Assembly (NCBI GenBank): GCA_937893155.1
Contig: CALBGU010000091.1
Span: forward strand, 1 to 6,817
Length of the DNA: 6,817 bases
Reading direction: 5' to 3'
DNA from: an uncultured Treponema sp.
GTDB taxonomy: Bacteria > Spirochaetota > Spirochaetia > Treponematales > Treponemataceae
Shown: one piece after another, positions 1 to 6,019 of the stretch
Numbering within the stretch: the stretch's first letter is position 1
Layout of the letters: each line of letters opens with the position of its first letter
The notes under the pieces: generated by a model
What the model saw: the letters and a program-made list of their open reading frames with translations, nothing else
Told to the model about the DNA's origin: nothing
The model's database searches: none
Position numbers and translations under genes: made by a program

Positions 1-140
1 TGCTTCACGTTTCCGATGTGCAGTATCAGTCCGTCTATTTTCCGCTGTATGCCGCCATTTCGATTGTCGCCGTGTTCGCGGTCTGCGCGATTATCGAACT
101 TGGGCGCAAAAAGATTTTCAGCGCAATTCTGCCGCGATAG
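1..140 (+). CDS. C-terminal end of an integral membrane protein (partial)
   Basis: The first complete codon is at position 3 and the reading frame is open to a TAG at 138-140, giving 45 residues whose upstream part lies outside the window. Residues 12-32 form a hydrophobic stretch (VYFPLYAAIS then IVAVFAVCAII) long enough for one transmembrane helix, followed by a basic tail (ELGRKKIFSAILPR) that by the positive-inside rule would be cytoplasmic. Codon choice is ordinary. The pattern of a last membrane helix followed by a short Arg/Lys tail recalls C-termini of membrane acyltransferases, but 45 residues cannot settle the family and no function is assigned. Confident that it is coding, unsure of identity. 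Confidence 0.55.
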   Translation, partial: LHVSDVQYQSVYFPLYAAISIVAVFAVCAIIELGRKKIFSAILPR

Positions 141-159
141 AAGGTGTGCGTGGGCTGTC

Positions 160-188
160 TGTACAATTCTGGGATTGAATGATAAAAT
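160..188 (+). promoter_or_regulatory. Candidate sigma-70 promoter of the UMP kinase gene
   Basis: TGTACA at 160-165 matches four of six bases of the -35 consensus and TAAAAT at 183-188 matches five of six of the -10 consensus, with a 17-base spacer. The predicted transcript would start near 195 and carry a short leader with the GGAGG at 209-213. This placement also argues against the upstream in-frame ATG at 179, which would lie before the transcript start. Found by eye only. Confidence 0.45.
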
Positions 189-217
189 TGAAAGGAAATT
201 GCAATTTCGGAGGAATT

Positions 218-904
218 ATGATTACTAAGGTTTTATCTGTTGGCGGTTCAATCGTTGCGCCTGAAAAGCCAGATACGGCGTTTTTAACAGCGTTTTCGGC
301 GATGGTCAAAGAATGGCTTGAAGCAGACAAGGAGCGCAGATTGATTCTCGTCGTTGGTGGAGGAGCTCCTGCGCGTATATATCAGACGGCGTGCCGCGAA
401 GTGTTTGCAGGCGTGGAAAACAATGCGTGCGACTGGATTGGCATTATGGCAACACGACTCAATGCGCAGCTTGTCAAGGCGATTTTCGGCGATTTGTGCC
501 GCGAAGATGTCGTAACAAATCCAAGTGAAGCAAATGTGTTCACGGGACGCATTTTGCTCGCGGCGGGGTGGAAGCCAGGATTTTCGACAGACAATGACGC
601 GGTATTGCTCGCGGAAAAGTTCAACGCAGACACCGTCGTCAATCTGTCGAACATCGAGAAAGTATATACGGACGACCCGCGAAAGAATCCCGACGCAAAG
701 CCGATTGACTCGATTTCTTGGGCGGATTTCTGCGCAATGGTGGGCGAGGAATGGGAGCCTGGCAAAAACTGTCCGTTCGACCCGATTGCGAGCAAGAAAG
801 CGCGCGAGATGGGCTTAAAGGTCATTTGCGCAGGCGGCAAGAACATCGCGAATATCCGTGCAATCCTTGACGGCTCCGATTTCGTCGGCACAATCATCGG
901 CTAA
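218..904 (+). CDS. pyrH: UMP kinase, archaeal-type amino-acid-kinase fold
   Basis: Cytoplasmic enzyme that phosphorylates UMP to UDP with ATP, feeding UTP and CTP synthesis. The 228 residues match the usual family length. Visible family blocks, in order: a glycine-rich start VLSVGGSI (5-12), the phosphate-binding loop VVGGGAPAR (45-53), DWIGIMATRLNAQL (72-85), GWKPGFSTDNDAVLLAE (117-133), the nucleotide-binding NLSNIEKVYTDDP (142-154) and FDPIASKKA (187-195). The layout is closer to archaeal uridylate kinases (as in Pyrococcus) than to E. coli PyrH, and it resembles treponemal versions I remember. ATG at 218 is chosen because GGAGG sits at 209-213 and the protein then begins directly at the first strand; the in-frame ATG at 179 would add 13 residues without similarity and has no ribosome binding site. 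It is a single gene with its own promoter candidate, converging on the restriction enzyme. Other amino-acid kinases (aspartokinase-like, carbamate kinase) are less likely given the DWIGIMATRLNAQL and GFSTDNDA blocks. Confidence 0.92.
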   Translation: MITKVLSVGGSIVAPEKPDTAFLTAFSAMVKEWLEADKERRLILVVGGGAPARIYQTACREVFAGVENNACDWIGIMATRLNAQLVKAIFGDLCREDVVTNPSEANVFTGRILLAAGWKPGFSTDNDAVLLAEKFNADTVVNLSNIEKVYTDDPRKNPDAKPIDSISWADFCAMVGEEWEPGKNCPFDPIASKKAREMGLKVICAGGKNIANIRAILDGSDFVGTIIG

Positions 905-914
905 CCGTCGAAGA

Positions 915-1007
915 CGGCTTTGTAAGGTGCAGGCGGATTTGTAAGGCGTAGGCGGATTTGTAAGGCACAAACGGATTTGTAAGGCACAAACGGATTTGCA
1001 GGTACAA
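915..1007. repeat. 19-bp tandem repeat, about five copies
   Basis: Units begin with CGGATTTG or a variant at 915, 934, 953, 972 and 991, an exact 19-base period. Units at 953 and 972 are identical; the one at 934 differs at a few positions near its end, the first has CGGCTTTG, and the last is degenerate with one base lost. In the two identical units TTTGT and ACAAA flank AAGGC, so each could fold into a 5-bp mini-hairpin. The array is noncoding and lies between the UMP kinase stop and the terminator. It has no spacers, so it is not a CRISPR array. Confidence 0.85.
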
Positions 1008-1015
1008 TTTTACAA

Positions 1016-1048
1016 AAAAATCCCGTGGGTATTTTGCACGGGATTTTT
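1016..1048. terminator. Bidirectional rho-independent terminator between convergent genes
   Basis: AAAAATCCCGTG (1016-1027) pairs perfectly with CACGGGATTTTT (1037-1048), a 12-bp stem with a 9-base loop. The T tract at 1044-1048 serves plus-strand transcripts from the UMP kinase gene. The A tract at 1014-1020 becomes a U tract for minus-strand transcripts from the restriction enzyme, whose stop codon is about 40 bases away. A single shared terminator is usual for convergent neighbours. Confidence 0.88.
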
Positions 1049-1089
1049 CATCTTATTTCTGTTTCATCTTACACAAAAGAGTGTTCACG

Positions 1090-3966
1090 TTACGAGTGTT
1101 TCCCTTTCAAAACTGCGTTGAGCATATTCTCATACATCTTGAACAGCTCGGCAACAATCTCCTCCTCGCTCATCTTCGCGCTAAAGCCATACGCCTCCAT
1201 AACAGCGCGGTCGTTCGCTCTGTGAGCCTTGCGCAAATCGGGGGGCATCAGCGTTTCGTCGTAGAGGTCTGCAAGAGATGAATTTGGATACTTTGCTCTA
1301 GCGTCAAGAATGTCTTGAGCAGTTTTTTCAATTTTCTTTTTCTTCTTATCAGTTGGATTGCACCAAGGAAATGTATTATATACGATTTCTTTGCTGTAGC
1401 GGTATCGCATTTCAAGTCTGCCGCACACCGCGCGCATCCAAGCCATGTGAACACTCGAAGTCAATACTCCAAAATGGTAAATTGTTGCAGTCGGTATAAT
1501 CTGAACTTGTGTTGTTGGAATATTGTCAGGTGTAAGAAATCCTATTGGAATGTATCTTCGTCGTTCTGATGATACAACAGGAATGACAATAAAATCTGTA
1601 TTAGGCTGGACTATTTGAGCCCAAATATATGGATTTTTTGCATAGCCTTGAGTTGTTTTTGCGTCAGAAGAAAGTCTGAAGTTTTTGACAGCTTCAACTC
1701 TTTCATATAAAACCTTGTTCGCTTTTACTTCCTTTGGAGTAATGCCGTTCAGCCAAAAACAAAAACGTTTTTTTCCCTTAATAAATTCTTCTGCCCCAAT
1801 CAAAGGTCGAATCCATTTCGAGAGGTTTGGATATTTTTTCAATATCTCGTCTTTTTCTTTCTCTGTCAAAGAAAAGTTTTCGCCATCACGAGCCATATTT
1901 CCCATATTCATTTTAGGAACATCGCACAAAGTCTCCTTTCGAGCTTCCACATATATATTAGGAGCGTCGGTAAGATACGGACTGATATTTTTCACATTCT
2001 TTACTTTGCCGTCAGAAAAATAAAGAGATTTTTCTTTTCTATCAAATGTTGAAAATCCAACAATAACACAATGAACAGCTGCCATATGCACCTTGTCTGT
2101 TGTTTCATTTTCCCATTTGAATGTTTGATATGCAAAATTGATTTTCAACTTAAAATCGTTAAGAAGCACATTCCACAAAATTGGGACTTGAGAACCTTGC
2201 GTAATTGAATTCGTCGAAACAAAAGCTACTTCTCTTGTTGTTCCTTGAATAAGTTCTGCCGCTTTTTTGTACCAGCCGCACACATAATCTAAATCCTGCA
2301 CATTTTTTATGTTGCCGAATAAATCCTGTATCTCTTTTTTCTTTTTGCCGTCGTACTCCATCATTCGAGCACCAACAAAAGGAGGATTTCCCATTATGTA
2401 ATCATATTCAATTTTAGAACCGTCAACTTCTGTAATAAATCCAGAAAACAGCGACATCTCTTCTTTCGAGAGCAAACTTATTGAATCTGTTTCATCAATC
2501 GGTTTCAAAGTGTTCCAATCAATACGGAGTGCATTTCCCTCTACAATACTTGCAGCTGTTTCAAGCGGAAAGAGAGGCTTTTTTTCGCGCACAATCGCAT
2601 TAACAAGCACGTTCACTTGGCTTTCGGCAATCCACAACGCCGTTTTCGCCACCGTTACCGCAAAATCGTTAATCTCGATGCCGTAAAACTGTGAAATATC
2701 GACTTTTGGCTGACCGCTCACGAACATTTCGCCCGTGTCTTTGGTCGCCTCCAGTGCCGCAATCTCCAACTTGGCAAGCGATAGATAACTTTCGGTGAGA
2801 AAATTGCCCGAACCGCACGCAGGGTCAAGAAACGTGAGCGATGCGATTTTGTCCTGAAAGAGCCGAAGGTTCTCTCTCCGCTCGTTCAAGCCTGTAATCT
2901 TCGTAATCGCCGCAAGTTCTGCCTTGAGGTCGTCGAGAAAAAGCGGGTCAATGACTTTGTGAATATTCTGAATACTCGTGTAATGCATTCCGCCCTTTCT
3001 GCGCGTTTCGGGGTTCAGCGTCGATTCAAACACCGCGCCGAAAATCGTCGGGCTGATTTCACTCCAATTAAACACCGCACAATCATTCACGATAACGTCA
3101 ATAATTTCTTTCGTGAAATTCGGGATTTCAATATTCTCATCGTGAAACAAACCGCCATTAACATACGGAAAATCTTTTGTCGCCGTGTCGTATTTGTCGC
3201 GCTTTTCAAGCGGCGTGTCGAGAGCCTTAAACAAATCGATAAGCCCTTTGCGCACGTTCGGCAAGTTGAAAGACTTTAGATAATCCTCGAACGCCGTCCG
3301 CGTCGCAAAAAGCCCTGCGTCCTCGGCGTACAAACAAAAGACAATGCGCACGCACAAAATATTCAAACTGCGCAAACTGCTTTCATTCGGCTCGATATAC
3401 TCGGGCAAAAGAGCCTCATAGAGCTTATCAACACGCTTCCCTGCCTCAATCGACAAATCCTCTTCGCGTCGGATATTCTCGTTATTTTCGTCAACCAAGA
3501 ACTGAAATCGATAATATTCTTTTTCAAAATCCGCAAGCAAAACGCGCTCAAAGTCCTTTTCAGGCTCTTCCTTGTTCATATCGTGGATACGAAATTCGCG
3601 GAAATTGCTCACCACAATCCACCGCGCCTTTTTTTCGTATGGCAGATTGTCGTTGTATCGCTTCGCCTGCTCAAACGGCGTTAATTCAGTGCCGTCGCTT
3701 TGCATTTCTGCGCGGTCGAGGTCGATTTTTATACCTTTCTGTTCGATAATCGTCTTTGTTTCGGCAATATATCCGTCAATGTATTTTGTCGCGCCGATTT
3801 TCACACGTTCTTCAAAATCGATAACCTTTTCAGGCGCAACACACCCGCAAACGTTTCGCAAAAGCCCAATCCAAAACTTCTGTGAGTGCTGTTTTTCGTC
3901 GCCCTTGCCGTTCCATTCCGCCGCAAACACTCTCGCCTTTTCTTCAATTTCTGCCTGTCTTACCAT
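1090..3966 (-). CDS. MmeI-like Type IIG/IIL restriction endonuclease-methyltransferase
   Basis: A single 958-residue polypeptide that should both cut foreign DNA and N6-methylate adenine at its own site using S-adenosylmethionine. The N-terminal domain carries a PD-(D/E)XK-type signature, D64 then E75-Q76-K77 (KYIDGY ... IIEQKG), aligned with the D-x10-ExK centre of MmeI; E69-T70-K71 is an alternative. A helical connector follows (about 150-370, with IFGAVFESTL and GMHYTSIQNIHKVIDPLF). The methyltransferase has motif I LDPACGSGNFL (380-390) and motif IV GNPPF (526-530), the gamma-class order. The target-recognition region spans about 610-860. The C-terminal block LYDETLMPPDLRKAHRANDRA (from 901) is characteristic of MmeI/YeeA-like enzymes. 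Length is close to MmeI (about 920) and all catalytic residues seen are intact. The start fits the family N-terminus, though no Shine-Dalgarno precedes it. No separate methyltransferase or specificity gene is in the window, as expected for this type. Recognition site cannot be read from sequence. Alternative: a methylation-only relative, unlikely with the nuclease motif present. Confidence 0.9.
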   Translation of the reverse strand: MVRQAEIEEKARVFAAEWNGKGDEKQHSQKFWIGLLRNVCGCVAPEKVIDFEERVKIGATKYIDGYIAETKTIIEQKGIKIDLDRAEMQSDGTELTPFEQAKRYNDNLPYEKKARWIVVSNFREFRIHDMNKEEPEKDFERVLLADFEKEYYRFQFLVDENNENIRREEDLSIEAGKRVDKLYEALLPEYIEPNESSLRSLNILCVRIVFCLYAEDAGLFATRTAFEDYLKSFNLPNVRKGLIDLFKALDTPLEKRDKYDTATKDFPYVNGGLFHDENIEIPNFTKEIIDVIVNDCAVFNWSEISPTIFGAVFESTLNPETRRKGGMHYTSIQNIHKVIDPLFLDDLKAELAAITKITGLNERRENLRLFQDKIASLTFLDPACGSGNFLTESYLSLAKLEIAALEATKDTGEMFVSGQPKVDISQFYGIEINDFAVTVAKTALWIAESQVNVLVNAIVREKKPLFPLETAASIVEGNALRIDWNTLKPIDETDSISLLSKEEMSLFSGFITEVDGSKIEYDYIMGNPPFVGARMMEYDGKKKKEIQDLFGNIKNVQDLDYVCGWYKKAAELIQGTTREVAFVSTNSITQGSQVPILWNVLLNDFKLKINFAYQTFKWENETTDKVHMAAVHCVIVGFSTFDRKEKSLYFSDGKVKNVKNISPYLTDAPNIYVEARKETLCDVPKMNMGNMARDGENFSLTEKEKDEILKKYPNLSKWIRPLIGAEEFIKGKKRFCFWLNGITPKEVKANKVLYERVEAVKNFRLSSDAKTTQGYAKNPYIWAQIVQPNTDFIVIPVVSSERRRYIPIGFLTPDNIPTTQVQIIPTATIYHFGVLTSSVHMAWMRAVCGRLEMRYRYSKEIVYNTFPWCNPTDKKKKKIEKTAQDILDARAKYPNSSLADLYDETLMPPDLRKAHRANDRAVMEAYGFSAKMSEEEIVAELFKMYENMLNAVLKGKHS

Positions 3967-3972
3967 AGCGGT

Positions 3973-3981
3973 ATTTTAGCA
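3973..3981 (-). promoter_or_regulatory. Extended -10 element just upstream of the restriction enzyme
   Basis: On the minus strand TGCTAAAAT ends six bases before the ATG at 3966. TG-N-TAAAAT is an extended -10 form that needs little -35 sequence, and no good -35 is visible. Transcription would begin at or within a base or two of the start codon, so the mRNA may be leaderless, which agrees with the lack of a Shine-Dalgarno. By-eye call. Confidence 0.35.
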
Positions 3982-4027
3982 TAGTATTGCACAAAATAAA
4001 AGCAGCATTTTGGAGAGAGACCGTTTA

Positions 4028-4123
4028 GTGTACAGTATTGAGCAAGCCATCGCTACGCTAAAGAGTGAATTGAATGAAATTACTCTACAGAAGCATTTGC
4101 GCGAGAAATGCGGCGGAAGATGA
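4028..4123 (+). CDS. Short GTG-started reading frame, likely 5' part of a frameshifted gene
   Basis: GTG at 4028 follows GGAGAG (4012-4017) at a usable distance and opens a 31-residue frame to TGA at 4121-4123. Its product, beginning MYSIEQAIATLKSELNEI, is amphipathic with a heptad-like pattern and uses ordinary codons, unlike the Arg-rich N-terminus of the overlapping frame that starts at 4074. Removing one A from the AAA at 4106-4108 would join this frame to the 4074-4424 frame and give a coherent 131-residue protein. I therefore read it as the true N-terminus of that gene, separated by a single-base indel (mutation or assembly error). It could instead be a small independent peptide or a chance frame. 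Confidence 0.35.
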   Translation: MYSIEQAIATLKSELNEITLQKHLREKCGGR

Positions 4124-4424
4124 TTGCAAAACAGACGACGTGCGCCGCGAAGGTCATCGCCCACGAAATCGGGTAAGGCAGCTTTATCAGAAAGTAACTG
4201 ACATTCTTTCAGAGCAGCAAAAGCTCCACCAGATAAGCGACGAGGCGTTCTCGGAAGATACTTTTGAAATCGACGAGGCGCGCTACAAGAAAATCCAGTC
4301 GGACATCACAAACCGAATTATGGAATTTCAGGAGCAGATTCTTTCGCTTGAAGTTCAGACAGGACTCGATTCGCTTGAAGAAATCGACAGCGGAATCAAC
4401 GATGGAAGCGCGGGAGCAAAATAA
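4074..4424 (+). CDS. Hypothetical protein, predicted coiled coil, first gene of the DUF2589 cluster
   Basis: No family recognised. The 116-residue frame from ATG 4074 has no good ribosome binding site, and its first 34 residues are rich in Arg, Asp and Cys and look unstructured. From residue 35 (RQLYQKVTDILSEQQKLHQ) to about 97 it is highly charged with regular hydrophobic positions, typical of long helices or a coiled coil (ARYKKIQSDITNRIMEFQEQ from 69). It ends in a short Gly/Ser/Ala tail. No signal peptide, membrane helix or catalytic motif is visible. The C-terminal part looks like a real protein; the N-terminus may really be encoded from GTG 4028 in another frame, with a one-base indel near 4106. 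The 3' end overlaps the next gene by 23 bases, suggesting translational coupling. It probably acts as a structural or adaptor partner for the downstream proteins, but that is inference. Confidence 0.55.
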   Translation: MKLLYRSICARNAAEDDCKTDDVRREGHRPRNRVRQLYQKVTDILSEQQKLHQISDEAFSEDTFEIDEARYKKIQSDITNRIMEFQEQILSLEVQTGLDSLEEIDSGINDGSAGAK

Positions 4425-4560
4425 TTTCGACATTCTTCCAGAATCGGAGGAGCTTCGCCTAAGCCTGAATCTGCGGCTTTTCTTGGAAATAAAGAGCGCG
4501 GACATTTTGGCGGGCGAAAAGATTTTGTGGATAGAACGCATCGATTCGACTTTCGATTGA
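4402..4560 (+). CDS. Small hypothetical protein, 52 residues
   Basis: ATG at 4402 lies inside the end of the preceding coiled-coil gene and opens a 52-residue frame to TGA at 4558-4560, with AGCGGA about eight bases upstream as a weak ribosome binding site. The product (LRLSLNLRLFLEIKSADIL at 18-36, then AGEKILWIERIDSTFD) is acidic overall, with alternating hydrophobic residues that suggest strand-helix elements rather than a membrane segment. No known family or motif is recognised. Position and the 23-base overlap suggest co-translation with the gene before it. An 85-base gap separates it from the DUF2589 gene. It could be a chance frame, but the gap would otherwise be unusually long for this compact cluster. 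Confidence 0.5.
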   Translation: MEAREQNNFDILPESEELRLSLNLRLFLEIKSADILAGEKILWIERIDSTFD

Positions 4561-4590
4561 TTCGAGACGTTTTATGAAAATATTTTAGGG

Positions 4591-4614
4591 ATTCGGAAAC
4601 AGAAATTTTCGAAT
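4591..4614 (+). promoter_or_regulatory. Hairpin in the leader of the DUF2589 gene
   Basis: ATTCGGAAA (4591-4599) pairs with TTTTCGAAT (4606-4614) over nine positions, including one G-U pair, with a 6-base loop. It is not followed by a T run, so it is not a standard terminator. It stands 31 bases before the start codon and may stabilise the message or act as a protein site. Just before it, TTGATT (4557-4562) and TATTTT (4581-4586), 18 bases apart, are a weak promoter candidate. Confidence 0.3.
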
Positions 4615-4633
4615 CATAGTTCGTTGCCAAAAC

Positions 4634-4640
4634 AGGAGGT
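4634..4640 (+). promoter_or_regulatory. Strong ribosome binding site of the DUF2589 gene
   Basis: AGGAGGT is the best Shine-Dalgarno sequence in the window, five bases before ATG 4646. It fixes the start and suggests that this protein is made at a higher level than its neighbours. Confidence 0.75.
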
Positions 4641-4645
4641 TAATT

Positions 4646-5722
4646 ATGGCAATCGCAGAACAATTCGCAGGGCTGAATATGGGGCAGCTAATCGGCGGAC
4701 CGCTGAACGCGGCGGCAGATGCAAGCATTACCCTTGCGCGCGGCACAGCGAATTTCATCAACGAGGTCGGCTTTGACAGAAACGGCAAAATCCGCACCGC
4801 TTCGTTCGGCTTTTCGCGCAGGAGCTTGAACGACGACAAAACGAGCAATCTGGAATCGCTCAATGTTGACATTCCGCTTCTGGCTGTGGTTCCGATTCCC
4901 AATCTGCAAATTGACGAGGTGAATGTCATTTTTGATATGGAAGTCAAGCAGAGCGAGAAATCGGAAAAATCTCTCGATATGGGAGCGTCTCTTTCTGGCT
5001 CGCTGAATTTCGGTCTTTTCAAAGTGAGCATTACGGGAAGCGTGAGCGCGCACGAATCGAACACGCGAAGCAGCGACAATTCCGCAAAATATCATGTGGA
5101 CGTGCGCGCGACAAACCACGGAACGCCCGAAGGATTGGCGCGCGTGCTTGATATGATTGCGGCAGGTCTCTCCCCTGCCCTCGTGGATTCAGAACTCCGC
5201 GACGAAAACGGCAAGGCTCTGCCCGAGTCGGCAAAGGCGAAGGCTGAAAAACTAAAGGCTTTGCGCACGGAAATCAGCGGGATTGAATCAAGGCGGGACG
5301 CGGCTCAGCGTATGCTCGACGACCATATCCAAATCTTAAGGACGATTGCAGGCGAGCAGCTCAATGTCTACAAAGCTCTTTCAGCGCAGTCGCTTCAGAA
5401 AGAAAATGTTGACAGAGATGCGGTTTCGGCGGCGTTCAGCGAAGTTGACACAAGCTGGAACGGATTTTTGTCGCGAATCGCAGACCAGATTCGGCTTGCC
5501 GCAGACAGCGACAAAAAAGGCGACGAGGCAGTCAGCTTGCTTTCGCTCAAAGCGTTTAAGGAAAACGGCGCAGAAGCCTACGGAAACAGCGAAGCAAAAT
5601 ACGCCGCGTTTGTTGCCGCTCAAGACAGAGCTTTGGAAAGCTGCATGAGCCTCAAAAAACTCGACGAGAGCCTTCTTTTGAAGCGCAGCGAGTACAACAC
5701 GGCAATCGCGCAGGCGGCTTAA
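4646..5722 (+). CDS. DUF2589-like protein with long helical C-terminal extension
   Basis: 358 residues; function unknown. Residues 1-60 hold an amphipathic Ala/Gly-rich segment (LIGGPLNAAADASITLARGT, 15-34) and FINEVGFDRNGKIRTASFGF. The most recognisable part is 74-100, VDIPLLAVVPIPNLQIDEVN then VIFDMEV, followed by a Ser/Lys-rich stretch, further strands (LFKVSITGSV), a linker, SAKYHVDVRA (146-155) and GLARVLDMIAAGL. This order of strands, a loop and a closing helix is what I recall of the DUF2589 family. From about 195 to 358 the protein is mainly helical and charged (AKAEKLKALRTEISGIESRR, 198-217; IADQIRLAAD, 278-287; LKKLDESLLLKRSEYNTAIA, 336-355), suggesting a coiled-coil or bundle domain. 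There is no signal peptide, no clear membrane helix and no catalytic motif. A strong ribosome binding site precedes it and the next gene starts 18 bases after its stop. Confident in the gene, fairly confident in the family, no function assigned. Confidence 0.85.
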   Translation: MAIAEQFAGLNMGQLIGGPLNAAADASITLARGTANFINEVGFDRNGKIRTASFGFSRRSLNDDKTSNLESLNVDIPLLAVVPIPNLQIDEVNVIFDMEVKQSEKSEKSLDMGASLSGSLNFGLFKVSITGSVSAHESNTRSSDNSAKYHVDVRATNHGTPEGLARVLDMIAAGLSPALVDSELRDENGKALPESAKAKAEKLKALRTEISGIESRRDAAQRMLDDHIQILRTIAGEQLNVYKALSAQSLQKENVDRDAVSAAFSEVDTSWNGFLSRIADQIRLAADSDKKGDEAVSLLSLKAFKENGAEAYGNSEAKYAAFVAAQDRALESCMSLKKLDESLLLKRSEYNTAIAQAA

Positions 5723-5740
5723 TCTTAAAGGCGGCAGGCA

Positions 5741-6019
5741 ATGGAAGAACGAAAAAATCCGGAACTTTCAGAAATCCGCTTTGTAAAGCTCGTTACGGTT
5801 GGAAGCGTGAACCCAAACAATCCGCTTTCCGAACAGTCGCGCGCCGCTCAGGCGGAACTGCTCAACCGATGCCTGTCTGACTATCCGAAAGGAAAGATTA
5901 TCGGAAAAGACATCACGGTCGGTCGCTATTTGCTCGGCGAGCATGAGCTGACTATGGAAAAAATCACTTATCATGTGGGTTTCCCCAGAAAACCCGCATG
6001 GCTGGAGGAAAATTTATGA
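5741..6019 (+). CDS. Small conserved-looking hypothetical protein, 92 residues
   Basis: No family assigned. The frame starts 18 bases after the DUF2589 stop, preceded by AAGGCGG (5728-5734) as a weak ribosome binding site, and its TGA overlaps the ATG of the next gene by four bases, a translational-coupling arrangement. The protein appears compact: a strand (EIRFVKLVTVGSV, 11-23), a helix (EQSRAAQAELLNRCLSDYP, 31-49), then GKIIGKDITVGRYLLGEHEL (51-70) and MEKITYHVGFPRKPAW, ending in acidic residues. Regular Gly turns and alternating hydrophobics suggest a small alpha-beta fold. No membrane segment or signal peptide. The position directly after the DUF2589 gene suggests that the two products work together; that is inference. 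Confidence 0.72.
   Translation: MEERKNPELSEIRFVKLVTVGSVNPNNPLSEQSRAAQAELLNRCLSDYPKGKIIGKDITVGRYLLGEHELTMEKITYHVGFPRKPAWLEENL

Noticed and set aside
179..217. Upstream ATG at 179 as start of the UMP kinase
   Set aside because: No ribosome binding site, no family similarity in the 13 extra residues, and it precedes the likely transcript start.
905..917. CCGTC-GAA-GACGG as the UMP kinase terminator
   Set aside because: Only 5 bp with a 3-base loop and no T run; the hairpin at 1016-1048 is far stronger.
915..1007. Tandem repeats as a CRISPR array
   Set aside because: The 19-base units are contiguous with no unique spacers, and no cas gene is present.
3572..3979. 135-residue plus-strand frame opposite the restriction enzyme
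   Set aside because: It lies wholly opposite a well-supported domain of the restriction enzyme and its translation (Ser/Phe/Arg-rich) looks like an antisense shadow.
4585..5079. 164-residue minus-strand frame opposite the DUF2589 gene
   Set aside because: It is antisense to the conserved DUF2589-like region, which has the strong ribosome binding site and protein-like pattern.
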